Below, in pieces: positions 9,608 through 19,108 of a DNA stretch of 64,000 bases (position 1 is the first letter of the stretch; every line of letters begins with the position of its first letter). The translations under genes and the position numbers were made by a program. Below the pieces are notes generated by a model. The model did no database searches. It was not told where the DNA came from and worked only from the letters and a program-made list of their open reading frames with translations. Source of the DNA: Maribellus maritimus. Its GTDB lineage: Bacteria; Bacteroidota; Bacteroidia; Bacteroidales; Prolixibacteraceae. The stretch spans positions 1-64,000 of the forward strand of contig NZ_JAIKLE010000025.1 of the NCBI RefSeq assembly GCF_022267315.1, written 5' to 3'.

Positions 9608-9671
9608 ACAGGACGATAAAAATATACAGTGAGCGGTAAAAGTGCTACAGGACAACAAAAGAACTTACAGG
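9608..9671. repeat. ACAGG/CCTGT box array, copy A
   Basis: ACAGG boxes begin at 9608, 9647 and 9667, with a degenerate ACAGT at 9626, giving steps of 18, 21 and 20 bp, about two helical turns. Spacers are A-rich on the plus strand (T-rich when read from the gene at 9782). Bases 9631-9652 are identical to 19285-19306 in copy B. The boxes read as CCTGT in the direction of transcripts leaving the 3' end of the gene at 9782-11068. The function is unknown. Confidence 0.7.
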
Positions 9672-9781
9672 CTTGTGATTTTTTCTTTATTTAACAGGAT
9701 TATTATGGATATAATTTTTCATCAATTACCTTATTGACCTTTTCAGAAAATAGAATCCATGAACATTTTAATAGTGGTATT

Positions 9782-11068
9782 TCATAAAATTCCAAGCCTC
9801 CGCGCTCTCCAGTAGGCGCCTTGAAGATAGAATATACCACTACTTGAAACATGCTCGTAGTCAAGCCTTGTGATTGCCAGGGATAATAACTCTTTCTGTT
9901 CTTTGGAAAAAGAGCTTTTTTGAGACATCAATTGAACCAAAGCAGCTTCCCCGCTCTCTCTTATACAATACCAAACTTTTCTATATTCTCCTTTAGGATT
10001 AAGCCCTTCCCCCGTCCTCCAGTCGGATCCAACCATTGTTAAATCAAGCATTTGCGCTCTTTTGTTCGCATTTACAGTGCGCTTTTCAGCCATATGGACT
10101 AACGATTCCATGATGATTCCCATTTTGTTTTTAAGAGTTGAATCCTCCTCAAGAGACAATAACAATTCAATTGAACTCTGCATTTGCAATAAAGCATAAG
10201 TTGGTTGCCCCTCTTCTATCTTAAGAGATTGATTAATTGCTGGTTTTATATATTCTCTGTATAAATCAAAATATTCAATATTACCTGTTGTATTCCAAGC
10301 AGCTGCATATATCATCGGAAGACGCGCGGCCTCATGCCCTTTAACATTCCACATTTTGCTTATACCTCGGGTATCATGTGTACCGTCGGCTCTAAGAAAA
10401 TCGTAATTATTTTCAGGTGTAACATTACGCTTCATCCTATCAGCAATTTCAGATAAAATTTCTCCAATTTCTTTTTTTGTTTTATCATCACACAAAGGGC
10501 TATGGAAATAATGCCATAGCCCATACACAACGTGAGTATATTGATCTCTCGATGAATTTATATATATACTTTTTTGATCTTCAACACAAACACATCTTGC
10601 TAAAAAGCCAGGACTTCCATGAACCGTTGCAGATAGTTTTATCCCTTGAAAAACAGCGTATGCGTAGTTCTTTAGATTATTATCATTGTTAACCATATAT
10701 TTGTCTATAATCATACACAGCATAACACCGGCGGAAATCATACAATCTTCCATTCCTGTATCATAGCCCTGATAATTTGGATATTGTTCATCCACCTCAT
10801 TGGAGGTTGGCAAATGGTTTAGCCCTTGCCCTTTTTCATAACTACTCAAATAATCGTAAAATTGCTGTGTACGGTCATTAAAAAACATACTCCAGGAAAC
10901 TTCCCAAGCCTGCTCCATACACACTTGAAGATTGTTCAGATGAACATTTGAACCCTGTATTTTTTGAGGTTGAGCTTGCCTAGCTTTTTTCGCAAAAACT
11001 TGATTTATGTTTTCAGCCCAACTGCCGGGCAAAATGAGCAATAGAATTAAAACTAATTTTGGCTTCAT
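9782..11068 (-). CDS. Secreted helical (alpha/alpha-barrel-like) protein of unknown function (module 2)
   Basis: The protein has 428 residues. A signal peptide occupies residues 1-18 (ending GSWA). The rest is helix-rich with regularly spaced aromatic helices (YAYAVFQGIKLSATVHG, YTHVVYGLWHYFHSPL, LPMIYAAAWNTTG), as in six-hairpin glycosidase or lyase toroids. Conserved-looking points are GYDTGMEDC, SRDQYTH, DGTHDTRG and GSDWRTGEG. I do not recognise the exact family. It is the only gene after susD of module 2, so it is the best candidate enzyme for the glycan handled by that transporter, possibly an unsaturated-uronide or glucuronide hydrolase. That function is inferred from context and fold shape only. 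Confidence 0.7.
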   Translation of the reverse strand: MKPKLVLILLLILPGSWAENINQVFAKKARQAQPQKIQGSNVHLNNLQVCMEQAWEVSWSMFFNDRTQQFYDYLSSYEKGQGLNHLPTSNEVDEQYPNYQGYDTGMEDCMISAGVMLCMIIDKYMVNNDNNLKNYAYAVFQGIKLSATVHGSPGFLARCVCVEDQKSIYINSSRDQYTHVVYGLWHYFHSPLCDDKTKKEIGEILSEIADRMKRNVTPENNYDFLRADGTHDTRGISKMWNVKGHEAARLPMIYAAAWNTTGNIEYFDLYREYIKPAINQSLKIEEGQPTYALLQMQSSIELLLSLEEDSTLKNKMGIIMESLVHMAEKRTVNANKRAQMLDLTMVGSDWRTGEGLNPKGEYRKVWYCIRESGEAALVQLMSQKSSFSKEQKELLSLAITRLDYEHVSSSGIFYLQGAYWRARRLGIL

Positions 11069-11165
11069 TTCTCAGTTAGAAAATTTAATACTAGTTAATT
11101 AATTAGAAATGTATCTACCTGTTGTTTATATCACTAAACAGTAGTTGTCGGCTCGAAAAGGAAGA

Positions 11166-11196
11166 CTGTAACTCTCAAATCAAATGAGAGTTACAG
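11166..11196 (-). promoter_or_regulatory. Intercistronic hairpin after susD (module 2)
   Basis: A perfect 12-bp stem, CTGTAACTCTCA / TGAGAGTTACAG, with a 7-base loop starts 11 bases past the susD stop. On the minus strand it is followed by a weakly T-rich stretch, so it may act as a partial terminator that keeps SusC/SusD mRNA more abundant than the downstream enzyme mRNA. It matches the position of the hairpins at 2112 and 25069. Confidence 0.7.
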
Positions 11197-11206
11197 CCCA
11201 AAGCCA

Positions 11207-12634
11207 TTAATATCCTGGATTTTGATCTTGTATAGGATCTATTGCCTTATTATAGTTTGTTTCTGATATAGGTATTGGCCACAAATACATACTTTCATCT
11301 AAATCAATTCCCTCGGTTTCTTTTATTACTTCCGCTGCCTTCCCCGTCCGAACCAAATCCAGCCAACGCTTACTTTCCATAAGAGTTTCATAGCCTCTCT
11401 CCTTAAAGACCAATTCAAAAAATGAATCTTTATCATAGTCTCCAATTTCAAAATCGACAGGAGAAGGTGATTCAGGATTATACCCATAAGCTCTGCGATG
11501 AACACTATTTAAACATTCAACCGCAAATTCTGTTGGTCCATTGTTAGCATTGTTTGCGGCCTCCGCATATATAAGAAGCAACTCAGCATAGCGATAGATT
11601 GGCCAATCATTTGAAGCATTTACAGTACCATTAGGATCTATGTATTTTTTAAACAATAAAGTATTATCTCCAAGCCCAATGTCACAAGAGTAGTAAACGT
11701 GTTGTTTTCTAAAGTCATTGTCGTCCCAATTTTTATAAAAATAATTATCAGTTGTTGAATAGAAAGAATACCAATTACTTCCATAAGGTTTATAACCGTC
11801 TGAGGGATGATGAAAAAAATTCATTAGTGCCCATCCGCTTTCATCGTTATATTTAAAGTAAAAGATTTCTTCAGAGGTAGTGAGTACGTCTGCTCCATAA
11901 ATTTTTTCAAAATCATCCGGTATAATTACCTCAACCAATGAATATTTACCCGATTTGATAACTTCATCTGCCTTATCCCTGGCATTTGCCCATTCTTCAC
12001 GAAAAAGATAGACATCAGCAAATAGTGTTTTTGCTGTCCATTTTGAAGGAGTACCTAATAAACGAGGAGAATCAGGTAAGTTATTCTCTGCATATTTTAG
12101 GTCATCTATAATTAATTTATAAACATCATCTACAGAGCTTCTTGGTATATCAAGCTCATTCATTGTTTCTTCGGTACGAAGGGGAACACCAGCCCACAAT
12201 CGAACTAAAAAGAAATAATCAAGAGCCCTCATAAATCTTGCTTCGGCTATATATTGTGCTTTCTCTCCATCTGTTGTATTCGAACCTTGAGGCGTATGTT
12301 TAATGACTAAATTGGCATTTCGAATAGATAAATAGAGAGCGTCCCAAACACGTCGCATGTTTCCAATGTTAGTTGTATTGAACCCCTGATAAGCATTTAT
12401 TGAACCTATGCTCCCTCTTCCATAAACATAATCAGCACAGGGAGTTAAATGTGTAAAATAAGAAACAAACTCACCACCATGCAGGGGAGGATAAATAGCA
12501 TTTACTGCAGCCTCTACCTCGGCTCTTGTATTATAAAATGTTTCACTTGCTATTGATTTCGGATGCTCTTCCAGAATATCTTCGCATGCTGAAAACAACA
12601 AAATGGCTATTAATATTAATCCAATATTTTTCAT
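11207..12634 (-). CDS. SusD/RagB-family glycan-binding lipoprotein (module 2)
   Basis: The protein has 475 residues. A lipoprotein signal ends at LLFSAC (Cys about 17). The N-terminal SusD motif reads ILEEHPKSIASETFYNTRAEVEAAVNAIYPPL. RagB/SusD C-terminal features are present: YRYAELLLIYAEAANNA, FKERGYETLMESKRWLDLVRTG, LWPIPISE and a final DQNPGY. It is strikingly parallel to the SusD at 25,185 (LQEEPKAMVVEQFYNT...AVNAIFNPL), pointing to duplication of the whole module. It works as the lid of the SusC encoded 11 bases upstream. Confidence 0.97.
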   Translation of the reverse strand: MKNIGLILIAILLFSACEDILEEHPKSIASETFYNTRAEVEAAVNAIYPPLHGGEFVSYFTHLTPCADYVYGRGSIGSINAYQGFNTTNIGNMRRVWDALYLSIRNANLVIKHTPQGSNTTDGEKAQYIAEARFMRALDYFFLVRLWAGVPLRTEETMNELDIPRSSVDDVYKLIIDDLKYAENNLPDSPRLLGTPSKWTAKTLFADVYLFREEWANARDKADEVIKSGKYSLVEVIIPDDFEKIYGADVLTTSEEIFYFKYNDESGWALMNFFHHPSDGYKPYGSNWYSFYSTTDNYFYKNWDDNDFRKQHVYYSCDIGLGDNTLLFKKYIDPNGTVNASNDWPIYRYAELLLIYAEAANNANNGPTEFAVECLNSVHRRAYGYNPESPSPVDFEIGDYDKDSFFELVFKERGYETLMESKRWLDLVRTGKAAEVIKETEGIDLDESMYLWPIPISETNYNKAIDPIQDQNPGY

Positions 12635-12645
12635 TTGACTATTTT

Positions 12646-15600
12646 TTAGAATGATAACTTAACTCCAACTGTAAAACTCTTTGCAGTTGGATATGAATAA
12701 TAATCTATTCCCTGGTTAATGGAATTACCTCCTCCATATGAATTAACCTCCGGATCCCACCAAGGATAATCAGTAATTGTCAGTAAATTCTGAGCACTGA
12801 TATAAACCTGCCCTTTTGTTAGCCAATTGATCCCGTATTTTTTTAATGGAAGGTTATACGAAAGTTCGATATTTTTTAACCTTATATAGGAACCATTATA
12901 CATAAAATTATCAGCCATTTCCGTGGAAAAAATCTCGTCTATTACAGGATATCTGGCATTTACATTTTCCGGGGACCAGTGATTGTATAACACTTCTTTC
13001 TGCATATTGTATCCGATATACCATTTATAGTTTTGGTTTACCATACCTAATGCAAAAATATCATTCCCGTATGATCCTTGAATAAACAAATTCAGATCAA
13101 AATTCTTCCAGGACATATTTGAATTTAAACCATAAATAAAATCGGGATTTGGATCACCAATAAAGGTTCTATCTTCATCAGTAACTTCTCCGTCACCGGT
13201 TATATCCTGATATGTATAGTGTCCATTTTCGTCAAAACCTTTCCATTTATAACCATAAAAAGCACTGATTGATTCTCCTTCTCTTAACAGGTTAATATTG
13301 TTATTTGCAACAATCACATTAAAAATACTACCCGGGATATCTTGTCCTTCATAAAGTTTTACAATTTCATTCCTGTTAAAAGAAATATTTGCTGACATAT
13401 CCCATTTGAACTCTCTGTTTAAGATATTAGCATCTAACTGAAATTCAAAACCTCTGTTTCTCATTTCCCCAATATTTTTAACAGTCGTCCTATATCCTAA
13501 TGAAGCCGGTAGCTGAACAGTGTTTAATAAATCCCGGGTATTTTTTATATAGTAATCAGAAGTTATTCTAAAACGATTATCTATGAAACTTATATCCAAT
13601 CCAAAATCTATTTGAGAAGTGGTTTCCCATTTTAAATCACCAGGTAAACGAGTCCCTGGAGCAAAATAGGTATAGAGACCATTTTCAAATAAAGCCTTGC
13701 CTGACGAAAGCATGTCTAATGTATAATATGGACTTATTGCCGTACTTCCTGTTTCTCCGTATCCAACTCTAATTTTTGCATCAGAAATAGTACCTAAATT
13801 TTTCATAAAATTTTCTTCAGTAATCCTCCATGCGATAGCTCCTGAAGGAAAAAATCCCCATTTATTCCCCTCACTATAACGTGACGAGCCATCTGCTCTA
13901 AAGCTCACTGTAGCCAAATATTTATTTTTATAAGAATAGTTTAGTCGTCCCAAATAGGAAAGCAATGCCCAATCTGAATATGAAGACCAAGGTGTCCCTA
14001 TTGTACTTGCTGAACCAATATTATAAGTTTCTGTCGCATCACTCAAAAACCCTGAACCACTTGCCCCTAAAGACTTAGATGTAGATTTCTCATAAGTAAG
14101 TGCACCTGTGACAGAGATATTATGGACCTCATTAATATTTTTATTGTATGTTACTATATTATCACTATTTAAATGAAGTGACCTATTTGAACTAATACTT
14201 GCTCCGCCTGAAGAAGTGGGATAATCTACTCCGGTGTAGCTGTCGGAGCGATAATCAGTGTTCGAGACGTTCCCTGAAATTTTTATCGATAAGCCATCAA
14301 TTGGTTTGTAAAGGAGAGAGACGTTTGCCATTACCCGATTTGTAACCTGCAAATTAGAAACTTCATTAAAATCGGCTTCAGGGTTATATAGATTATCGGG
14401 GCTAAATGCATAAATTGTATTTAAGTCTGTGTAATCACCGTCTTCATCATAAGGGTCGACCGTTGGGGCTGCAGATAATGCGGCAAGTAAAATTCTCGAA
14501 TCATTTACAGGATTGTTATCTATCCTGCTTAATATTGTATTAAATGATATATTAAACTTGTCACTGATCTCATGATTTACATTACTTCGTAAAACAATTC
14601 TCCTATAATCATTCGTCTCAATAATTCCGCCCTGGTCAAGGTAGCTTGTTCCAACTGAAAATTGTGTTTTATTATTTCCACCGCTTACAGTTAATGAATG
14701 ATTATGAACCGGAGCTGCTCTAAAGACTATATCCTGCCAATCAGTACTCTCGCCAAAATTATCAATTTCATTTTGTGAAAAGTATTCAGCACCTTTTGTA
14801 TTCTCCCAGAAAATGTTGTAAAACTGTGCGTATTCCTTTGCATTCATCAAATCCATTTTCTTTCGTATGGTTTGGATACTAAATCCTCCCTGATAATCAA
14901 TTTTAGTCTTTCCTTCTCGACCTCTTTTAGTAGTAACCAGTATTACTCCATTAGCTCCTCTCGAACCATAAATCGCAGTTGCTGAAGCATCTTTTAATAT
15001 TTCAATACTCTCAATGTCTGAAGAATTTAATAAACTCTGGTCACCAGGAAATCCGTCAATTATCCAAAGAGGTTCATTACTTCCCTGAATTGAGTTTGTT
15101 CCTCTTATACGAATCTGTATTGCTGAACCCGGAGCCCCGGAGTTTTGCTGTACATGAATTCCAGTAGAACGACCTTGTAAAGCTTGTGACAGATTGTTTG
15201 TAGGGAACGAATTAAGTTCTTCTGACTTCACCGATGAAACGGCCCCTGTTAAGTCACTTTTTTTCATGGTCCCGTAGCCAATTGCAACTACTTCTTCTAA
15301 CCCTATAGCTTCTTCAACCATTGATATATTAATAGTGGTTTGACTTCCAACTGGAACCTCCTGTGTTTTCATCCCCACAAATGAAAATTGCAGTATTGTA
15401 TTTTCTGGCACATTGACCAGTGAGTATTCCCCATCAGCGTTAGTTACGGCCCCCTGTGTTGTGCCTTTAATTATTACTGACACACCGGGAAGCGGTAATC
15501 CGGACGAGTCGGTTACTTTACCTGAAATCGTCTTTGGTTGCTGCAATACATCTAATTCTCCTGTACTTTCTTCAGGTGTTGTTAACACGATAAAGTGGTC

Positions 15601-15939
15601 ACGTATAGAATATTCAACGCCTGTACCTTCAAATATTAAATTCAGTACCTGTTCTACTTTTTTGTTTTCAATAGTTATATTAACCTTTCGTTCTACATCG
15701 ATAAGATTTTCGCTATACAAAAAATAAAACTCACTTTGGTCTTCAATACTTTTTAAAACCTCCTTAACAGTGGCTTCATGCATATTTAGGTTAAGCATTT
15801 TGGTCTGCGAATAGCTTTTATTGGCTAAAACCCCAGCCACCGAAACCAATAATAGAAAAACCGTTAGTCTCATTACTTTTAATAATTTAATTAGCCCGGA
15901 AAATTTCCAATCCCGGTCAAAACAGAATTTTTTTTTCAT
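12646..15939 (-). CDS. SusC/RagA TonB-dependent transporter with STN domain (module 2)
   Basis: The protein has 1097 residues from ATG 15939. The N-terminus is a basic cytoplasmic-side extension plus hydrophobic signal segment (LTVFLLLVSVAGVLA). The STN domain is at about 50-120 (ATVKEVLKSIEDQSEFYFLYSEN), the carboxypeptidase-like domain at about 138-220, and the plug from about 228 (EEVVAIGYGTMKK); the barrel ends AKSFTVGVKLSF. It imports oligosaccharides with the SusD downstream. Shared blocks such as KMDLMNA.EY, FAPGT.LPGDLKWETT and DPNPDFIYGLNS show that it is a close paralogue of the SusC at 26,658 rather than of the one at 3,866. Confidence 0.97.
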   Translation of the reverse strand: MKKKFCFDRDWKFSGLIKLLKVMRLTVFLLLVSVAGVLANKSYSQTKMLNLNMHEATVKEVLKSIEDQSEFYFLYSENLIDVERKVNITIENKKVEQVLNLIFEGTGVEYSIRDHFIVLTTPEESTGELDVLQQPKTISGKVTDSSGLPLPGVSVIIKGTTQGAVTNADGEYSLVNVPENTILQFSFVGMKTQEVPVGSQTTINISMVEEAIGLEEVVAIGYGTMKKSDLTGAVSSVKSEELNSFPTNNLSQALQGRSTGIHVQQNSGAPGSAIQIRIRGTNSIQGSNEPLWIIDGFPGDQSLLNSSDIESIEILKDASATAIYGSRGANGVILVTTKRGREGKTKIDYQGGFSIQTIRKKMDLMNAKEYAQFYNIFWENTKGAEYFSQNEIDNFGESTDWQDIVFRAAPVHNHSLTVSGGNNKTQFSVGTSYLDQGGIIETNDYRRIVLRSNVNHEISDKFNISFNTILSRIDNNPVNDSRILLAALSAAPTVDPYDEDGDYTDLNTIYAFSPDNLYNPEADFNEVSNLQVTNRVMANVSLLYKPIDGLSIKISGNVSNTDYRSDSYTGVDYPTSSGGASISSNRSLHLNSDNIVTYNKNINEVHNISVTGALTYEKSTSKSLGASGSGFLSDATETYNIGSASTIGTPWSSYSDWALLSYLGRLNYSYKNKYLATVSFRADGSSRYSEGNKWGFFPSGAIAWRITEENFMKNLGTISDAKIRVGYGETGSTAISPYYTLDMLSSGKALFENGLYTYFAPGTRLPGDLKWETTSQIDFGLDISFIDNRFRITSDYYIKNTRDLLNTVQLPASLGYRTTVKNIGEMRNRGFEFQLDANILNREFKWDMSANISFNRNEIVKLYEGQDIPGSIFNVIVANNNINLLREGESISAFYGYKWKGFDENGHYTYQDITGDGEVTDEDRTFIGDPNPDFIYGLNSNMSWKNFDLNLFIQGSYGNDIFALGMVNQNYKWYIGYNMQKEVLYNHWSPENVNARYPVIDEIFSTEMADNFMYNGSYIRLKNIELSYNLPLKKYGINWLTKGQVYISAQNLLTITDYPWWDPEVNSYGGGNSINQGIDYYSYPTAKSFTVGVKLSF

Positions 15940-15952
15940 ATTTTTGTATTGA

Positions 15953-16042
15953 TAAAGTTAGAAATGCCCTGTAAAGTGAAGCGTACAGGGTAATTTTTAC
16001 AATCACCGGGGAAATGTTGATAGCATTTCCCTGTTGTTTTTT
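15953..16042 (+). ncRNA. Predicted antisense RNA opposite the susC leader (module 2)
   Basis: On the plus strand a -7-like TATTTTTG lies at 15939-15946 at the susC start codon. An intrinsic terminator follows with an 8-bp stem GGGAAATG (16009-16016) / CATTTCCC (16024-16031), then TGTTGTTTTTT. A further perfect hairpin CCCTGTA (15967-15973) / TACAGGG (15984-15990) would form the 5' part of the RNA. Size and position match the candidates in modules 1 and 3 and the known DonS class. No convincing -33 box was found; ends are estimates. Confidence 0.45.
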
Positions 16043-16090
16043 AATGAATTCGTTTGTTCATAGGCAACTTCGTTTTAGTTCGGTTTTATT

Positions 16091-17143
16091 TTATTTTTTC
16101 TCAATTAATATTCTTTGTTTCGAGAATGTTCCATCAGGATTTTTTACACGTGGCAATGCATGGTATTGAACTGGTGTTGCAACTGACAACAATTCAAGTA
16201 TTTGAAAAAGCGGTTCATCAACAAAGGTTACCGTATATCTGTATTTCTTCACCTCATTATCGACCTGTATTTCAACATTAAACATTCGGCTTAACCTTTG
16301 GGCGATTTGCTCAATTAGTTCGTTATCAAAAACCAGTTTACCATCTTTCCAGGCAATATATTTATCAACTCGCTCTATGCTTGACTTTACAGCACCCGTT
16401 TTCTTTTCGTATATTACATGCTGACCGGGTATCAGTTCTCTCATGATTTCTTTATTTCCGTCTTTTTTCATTTCCTCTATTAACACTTTTCCTTCTACAA
16501 GGGTAGTAGCAACGTCAGTGTTTTCCGGGTATGCATTAACATTAAAAATCGTACCCAGCGCTTTAACATCAATACGGCCAGTTGTAACCACAAAAGGTTT
16601 ATCCGGATTATGAGCAACCTCAAAATAACCTTCACCGCTTAAAACAATACCACGGGTCTCTCCCCAAAAATTCTTAGGGTATTTTATCCGGCTGCCATAA
16701 TTAAGATGAACTACTGACCCATCCGACAATTCAACAACAGTTCGTGAACCAACCGGTGCTATCACTTCTAAAGAATCGACAGAAACAGTTGTAATTTGAT
16801 TTGTTAACCGGATATTTTCAGAAATTGTATAAAACAAAAAGGCCAAAACCGGAATTAAAATAATGGCAGCAACTTTCGATATCCAACCAATTAACCTGCT
16901 ACGTTTTATTTGAACCGTTCGGATCTCTTCGATATTTAATTTATGGTGGATTTTATCAAGGAGGGTATCCAGCTTTTCGTCTGATACAAAACTATCTTCT
17001 TCCTTAAATTGCTGCCAGTCTACCCTTGCAAGCTCTTTACTTTCAGCAAAGAAGGACTGTTGCTTCATCCATTGAATAACCTCTTCAGCTTCCTGTGAAG
17101 TACAACGGTTATTCAAATATTTTTCCAGCAAATCTTTTGTCAT
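16091..17143 (-). CDS. FecR-family anti-sigma factor (module 2)
   Basis: The protein has 350 residues. The cytoplasmic N-terminal part covers ~90 residues (LLEKYLNNRCTSQEAEEVIQWMK), the membrane segment about 92-112 (SKVAAIILIPVLAFLFYTI), the periplasmic FecR domain about 130-225 (ELSDGSVVHLNYGSRIKYPKNFW, VEGKVLIEE), and the C-terminal DUF4974-type domain about 265-335 (GKLVFDNELIEQIAQRLSRMFNVEIQVD). It is predicted to restrain the sigma factor encoded upstream (gap 133 bases) and to receive the signal from the SusC STN domain. Confidence 0.95.
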   Translation of the reverse strand: MTKDLLEKYLNNRCTSQEAEEVIQWMKQQSFFAESKELARVDWQQFKEEDSFVSDEKLDTLLDKIHHKLNIEEIRTVQIKRSRLIGWISKVAAIILIPVLAFLFYTISENIRLTNQITTVSVDSLEVIAPVGSRTVVELSDGSVVHLNYGSRIKYPKNFWGETRGIVLSGEGYFEVAHNPDKPFVVTTGRIDVKALGTIFNVNAYPENTDVATTLVEGKVLIEEMKKDGNKEIMRELIPGQHVIYEKKTGAVKSSIERVDKYIAWKDGKLVFDNELIEQIAQRLSRMFNVEIQVDNEVKKYRYTVTFVDEPLFQILELLSVATPVQYHALPRVKNPDGTFSKQRILIEKK

Positions 17144-17276
17144 CTTTCTTTTTCTGAACGGGACCTCAAAATTGCTGAGGCCCCGAAAACTAACTAAACT
17201 ATCAACTAATGATATCTTTTACAAGTTATACAACAAGAATTGCAAACAGGACTAATAAAAAATGATATTTTTGATG

Positions 17277-17861
17277 CTATAGGAATAAACTAACAAACAA
17301 GCCACTAATTAACAAGCCATTATCAAGCTTGCTTCTTAAAAAAGAAAGTGTAGTTACCAGATGGTTTTTTACCGTGTGTACTGAAATTCCTAATTTTTCT
17401 GCTATTTCTTTATGACTTAACTCCTCTTCTCTGCTTAGCTGAAAGATCTCTTTTTGACGGGGCGATAATTCATTTAACAAGTCCTGAAACTTCTGTTTTA
17501 ATTCCTTATAATGAATTTCATCGGTAAATTCATATGCTTCATCAATGCATTGAAGCGATTTTATATGTTCAACGTATTTTTGTTCGGTTGCCCTCTTTTT
17601 TAGCAGATTTACCGTTGCATTGTGGGCAATAGTGAACAGAAAAGATTCAAAAGAGGAATAAATATTTAGTTTTTCCCGGCTTTTCCAAATCTTCACAAAC
17701 ACCTCCTGTACAATTTCTTCAGTATCAGCTTCTTGTTTTACATAACGAAAAACAAAACCATATAATCTCCTGGAATATTTTTTGTAAATAATATCAAATG
17801 CCGACATGTCTCCATTTTTCAGGAGTTTTACAAGGTCGGTATTTGTATCGGTCTTTTTCAA
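17277..17861 (-). CDS. FecI-like ECF RNA polymerase sigma factor (module 2)
   Basis: The protein has 194 residues. Region 2 is at about 20-90 (YKKYSRRLYGFVFRYVKQEADTEEIVQEVFVKIWKSREK) and region 4 at about 125-180 (LSPRQKEIFQLSREEELSHKEIAEKLGISVHTVKNHL). The start is a TTG at 17861: no ATG or GTG lies between it and the upstream in-frame stop, and the next ATG (MSAFDII...) would remove part of the region-2 lead-in. Use of a rare start may keep the sigma level low. It should drive the downstream susC/susD operon. Confidence 0.93.
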   Translation of the reverse strand: MKKTDTNTDLVKLLKNGDMSAFDIIYKKYSRRLYGFVFRYVKQEADTEEIVQEVFVKIWKSREKLNIYSSFESFLFTIAHNATVNLLKKRATEQKYVEHIKSLQCIDEAYEFTDEIHYKELKQKFQDLLNELSPRQKEIFQLSREEELSHKEIAEKLGISVHTVKNHLVTTLSFLRSKLDNGLLISGLFVSLFL

Positions 17862-18335
17862 GATTTAGTTAAATGATTAGAATTACAAAAGTATTAATAT
17901 AAATTAATCACAAAAATCAATAAAACACGATACATTCTTTTTTAAAAGTTTTTGATGCAGAATTAAACAACTGCAATTAAAGAGAAATCTTATCATAGAC
18001 AAGTTTGATAAATTGAAAAGGGAAGTATCTCATCTCAACCCCCATACAAACATCACTCAAAACAGTAATTATTTTTCACTTTTCCGATTTTAGAGAGGAA
18101 TGTTTTGGAGCATCTTCCGGGACTTTGATTCTTTTTTCTCTCAAATAATTCTTAAATTAAGCTACTTACAAACCCGAAAAACAAGGAAATAACCTTGAAT
18201 ACCGAAAAAAATAGCTAAAAAAATTGTTTTTAATCCTGAATGGCAAAAAACCGGCAAGCTGTAACGGAGCCTGCCGGCAGAGATCAATAACGCCCTTTGA
18301 AGGGCATAATATTAACATTGTAAATTTATAAAATT
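17862..18335. other. Gene-free 474 bases with two short palindromic structures
   Basis: The left part should contain the minus-strand promoter of the sigma gene, but no clear box was identified. Towards the right, just before the gene at 18336, CCGGCA (18251-18256) pairs with TGCCGG (18272-18277), and CTGCCGGCAG at 18271-18280 is itself a perfect palindrome. GCCCTT-TG-AAGGGC at 18292-18305 is a tight inverted repeat 30 bases ahead of the start codon. These could be operator or leader hairpins of the unknown gene. Nothing else was seen. Confidence 0.45.
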
Positions 18336-19078
18336 ATGGCAAACATTGATGACTACAATGCCCGGTTATCCGACATCAAGGCAATTCCTGATGAAGAAAC
18401 CCGGGAACCGGGTATTCCTGTAGATGTTGCTTTACAGGAAGCCGAAAACCTCCATCACTGGAGTTTAAACGATGCCGCCGCATTAGCGGTCGTTGGAATT
18501 ACTTCCGACATGATTAACGACCTGCCCGTACGTGCAGGCGCCTGCCGCGAGGCACAATCGATTTGGAACAAAGACTACCGTTCGCAACAGGAAGCCCAGA
18601 AAGAATGGGCAGAACAAGCACCTGAAGGCTACGCTTTCCGCGATGACCTGCTCGCTTCGCTTCGTTTTGCTTACCGGAAAGACGATGCCCTTCTAAGCCA
18701 TGTAAGTGCTATTACCGATGGCAGCGGCCATGCCGACATGATACAGGATCTGAATGACATCGCCGTTTTGGGCCGCGAAAATCCGATCCGCTTACGGCTA
18801 TTGGTTTCGATCTCACACAACTCGACTTGGCGGCCGCCCGGGCAGATGAGTTGGCTAACCTGCTGGCTGAAGCGAACGGCGACAAAGCCGATCCCAACGA
18901 ATCGAAAATTATCCGCGACAAGGCCTACACGCATATGAAAGTACTGGTGGATGAGATACGTGAAGCCGGTAAATATGTATTCCGAAAAGATAAAAACCGG
19001 TTGAAAGGTTATTCAAGCGAGTACTGGAGAAAACAAAACCGGAAAAGCAACGATGATAATAGTGAAGTGGCTGAATAA
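18336..19078 (+). pseudogene. Conserved-looking protein of unknown function, broken by a one-base frameshift
   Basis: ATG 18336 opens a frame that is coherent to about 18784 (MANIDDYNARLSDIK..., LPVRAGACREAQSIW, DGSGHADMIQDLNDIAVLGRENP) and then becomes nonsense. The -1 frame takes over at 18785 (DPLTAIGFDLTQLDLAAARADELANLL...) and ends at 19078. Restoring one base in the CCG at 18783-18785 gives a 247-residue soluble, helix-rich, acidic protein with no signal peptide and a basic tail (KDKNRLKGYSSEYWRKQNRK). By eye it is clearly richer in G+C than its neighbours and is the only plus-strand gene in the first 33 kb, both hinting at transfer. Thirty bases past its stop starts the largest CCTGT array. 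The break could be real decay or a sequencing error. I recognise no domain. Confidence 0.75.
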
Positions 19079-19108
19079 CACTGTTGTCTTTGGTATAATA
19101 TGGGGCGT

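Noticed and set aside
18671-18934. Minus-strand ORFs opposite the gene at 18336
   Set aside because: Shadows of a G+C-rich plus-strand gene; no plausible protein features.
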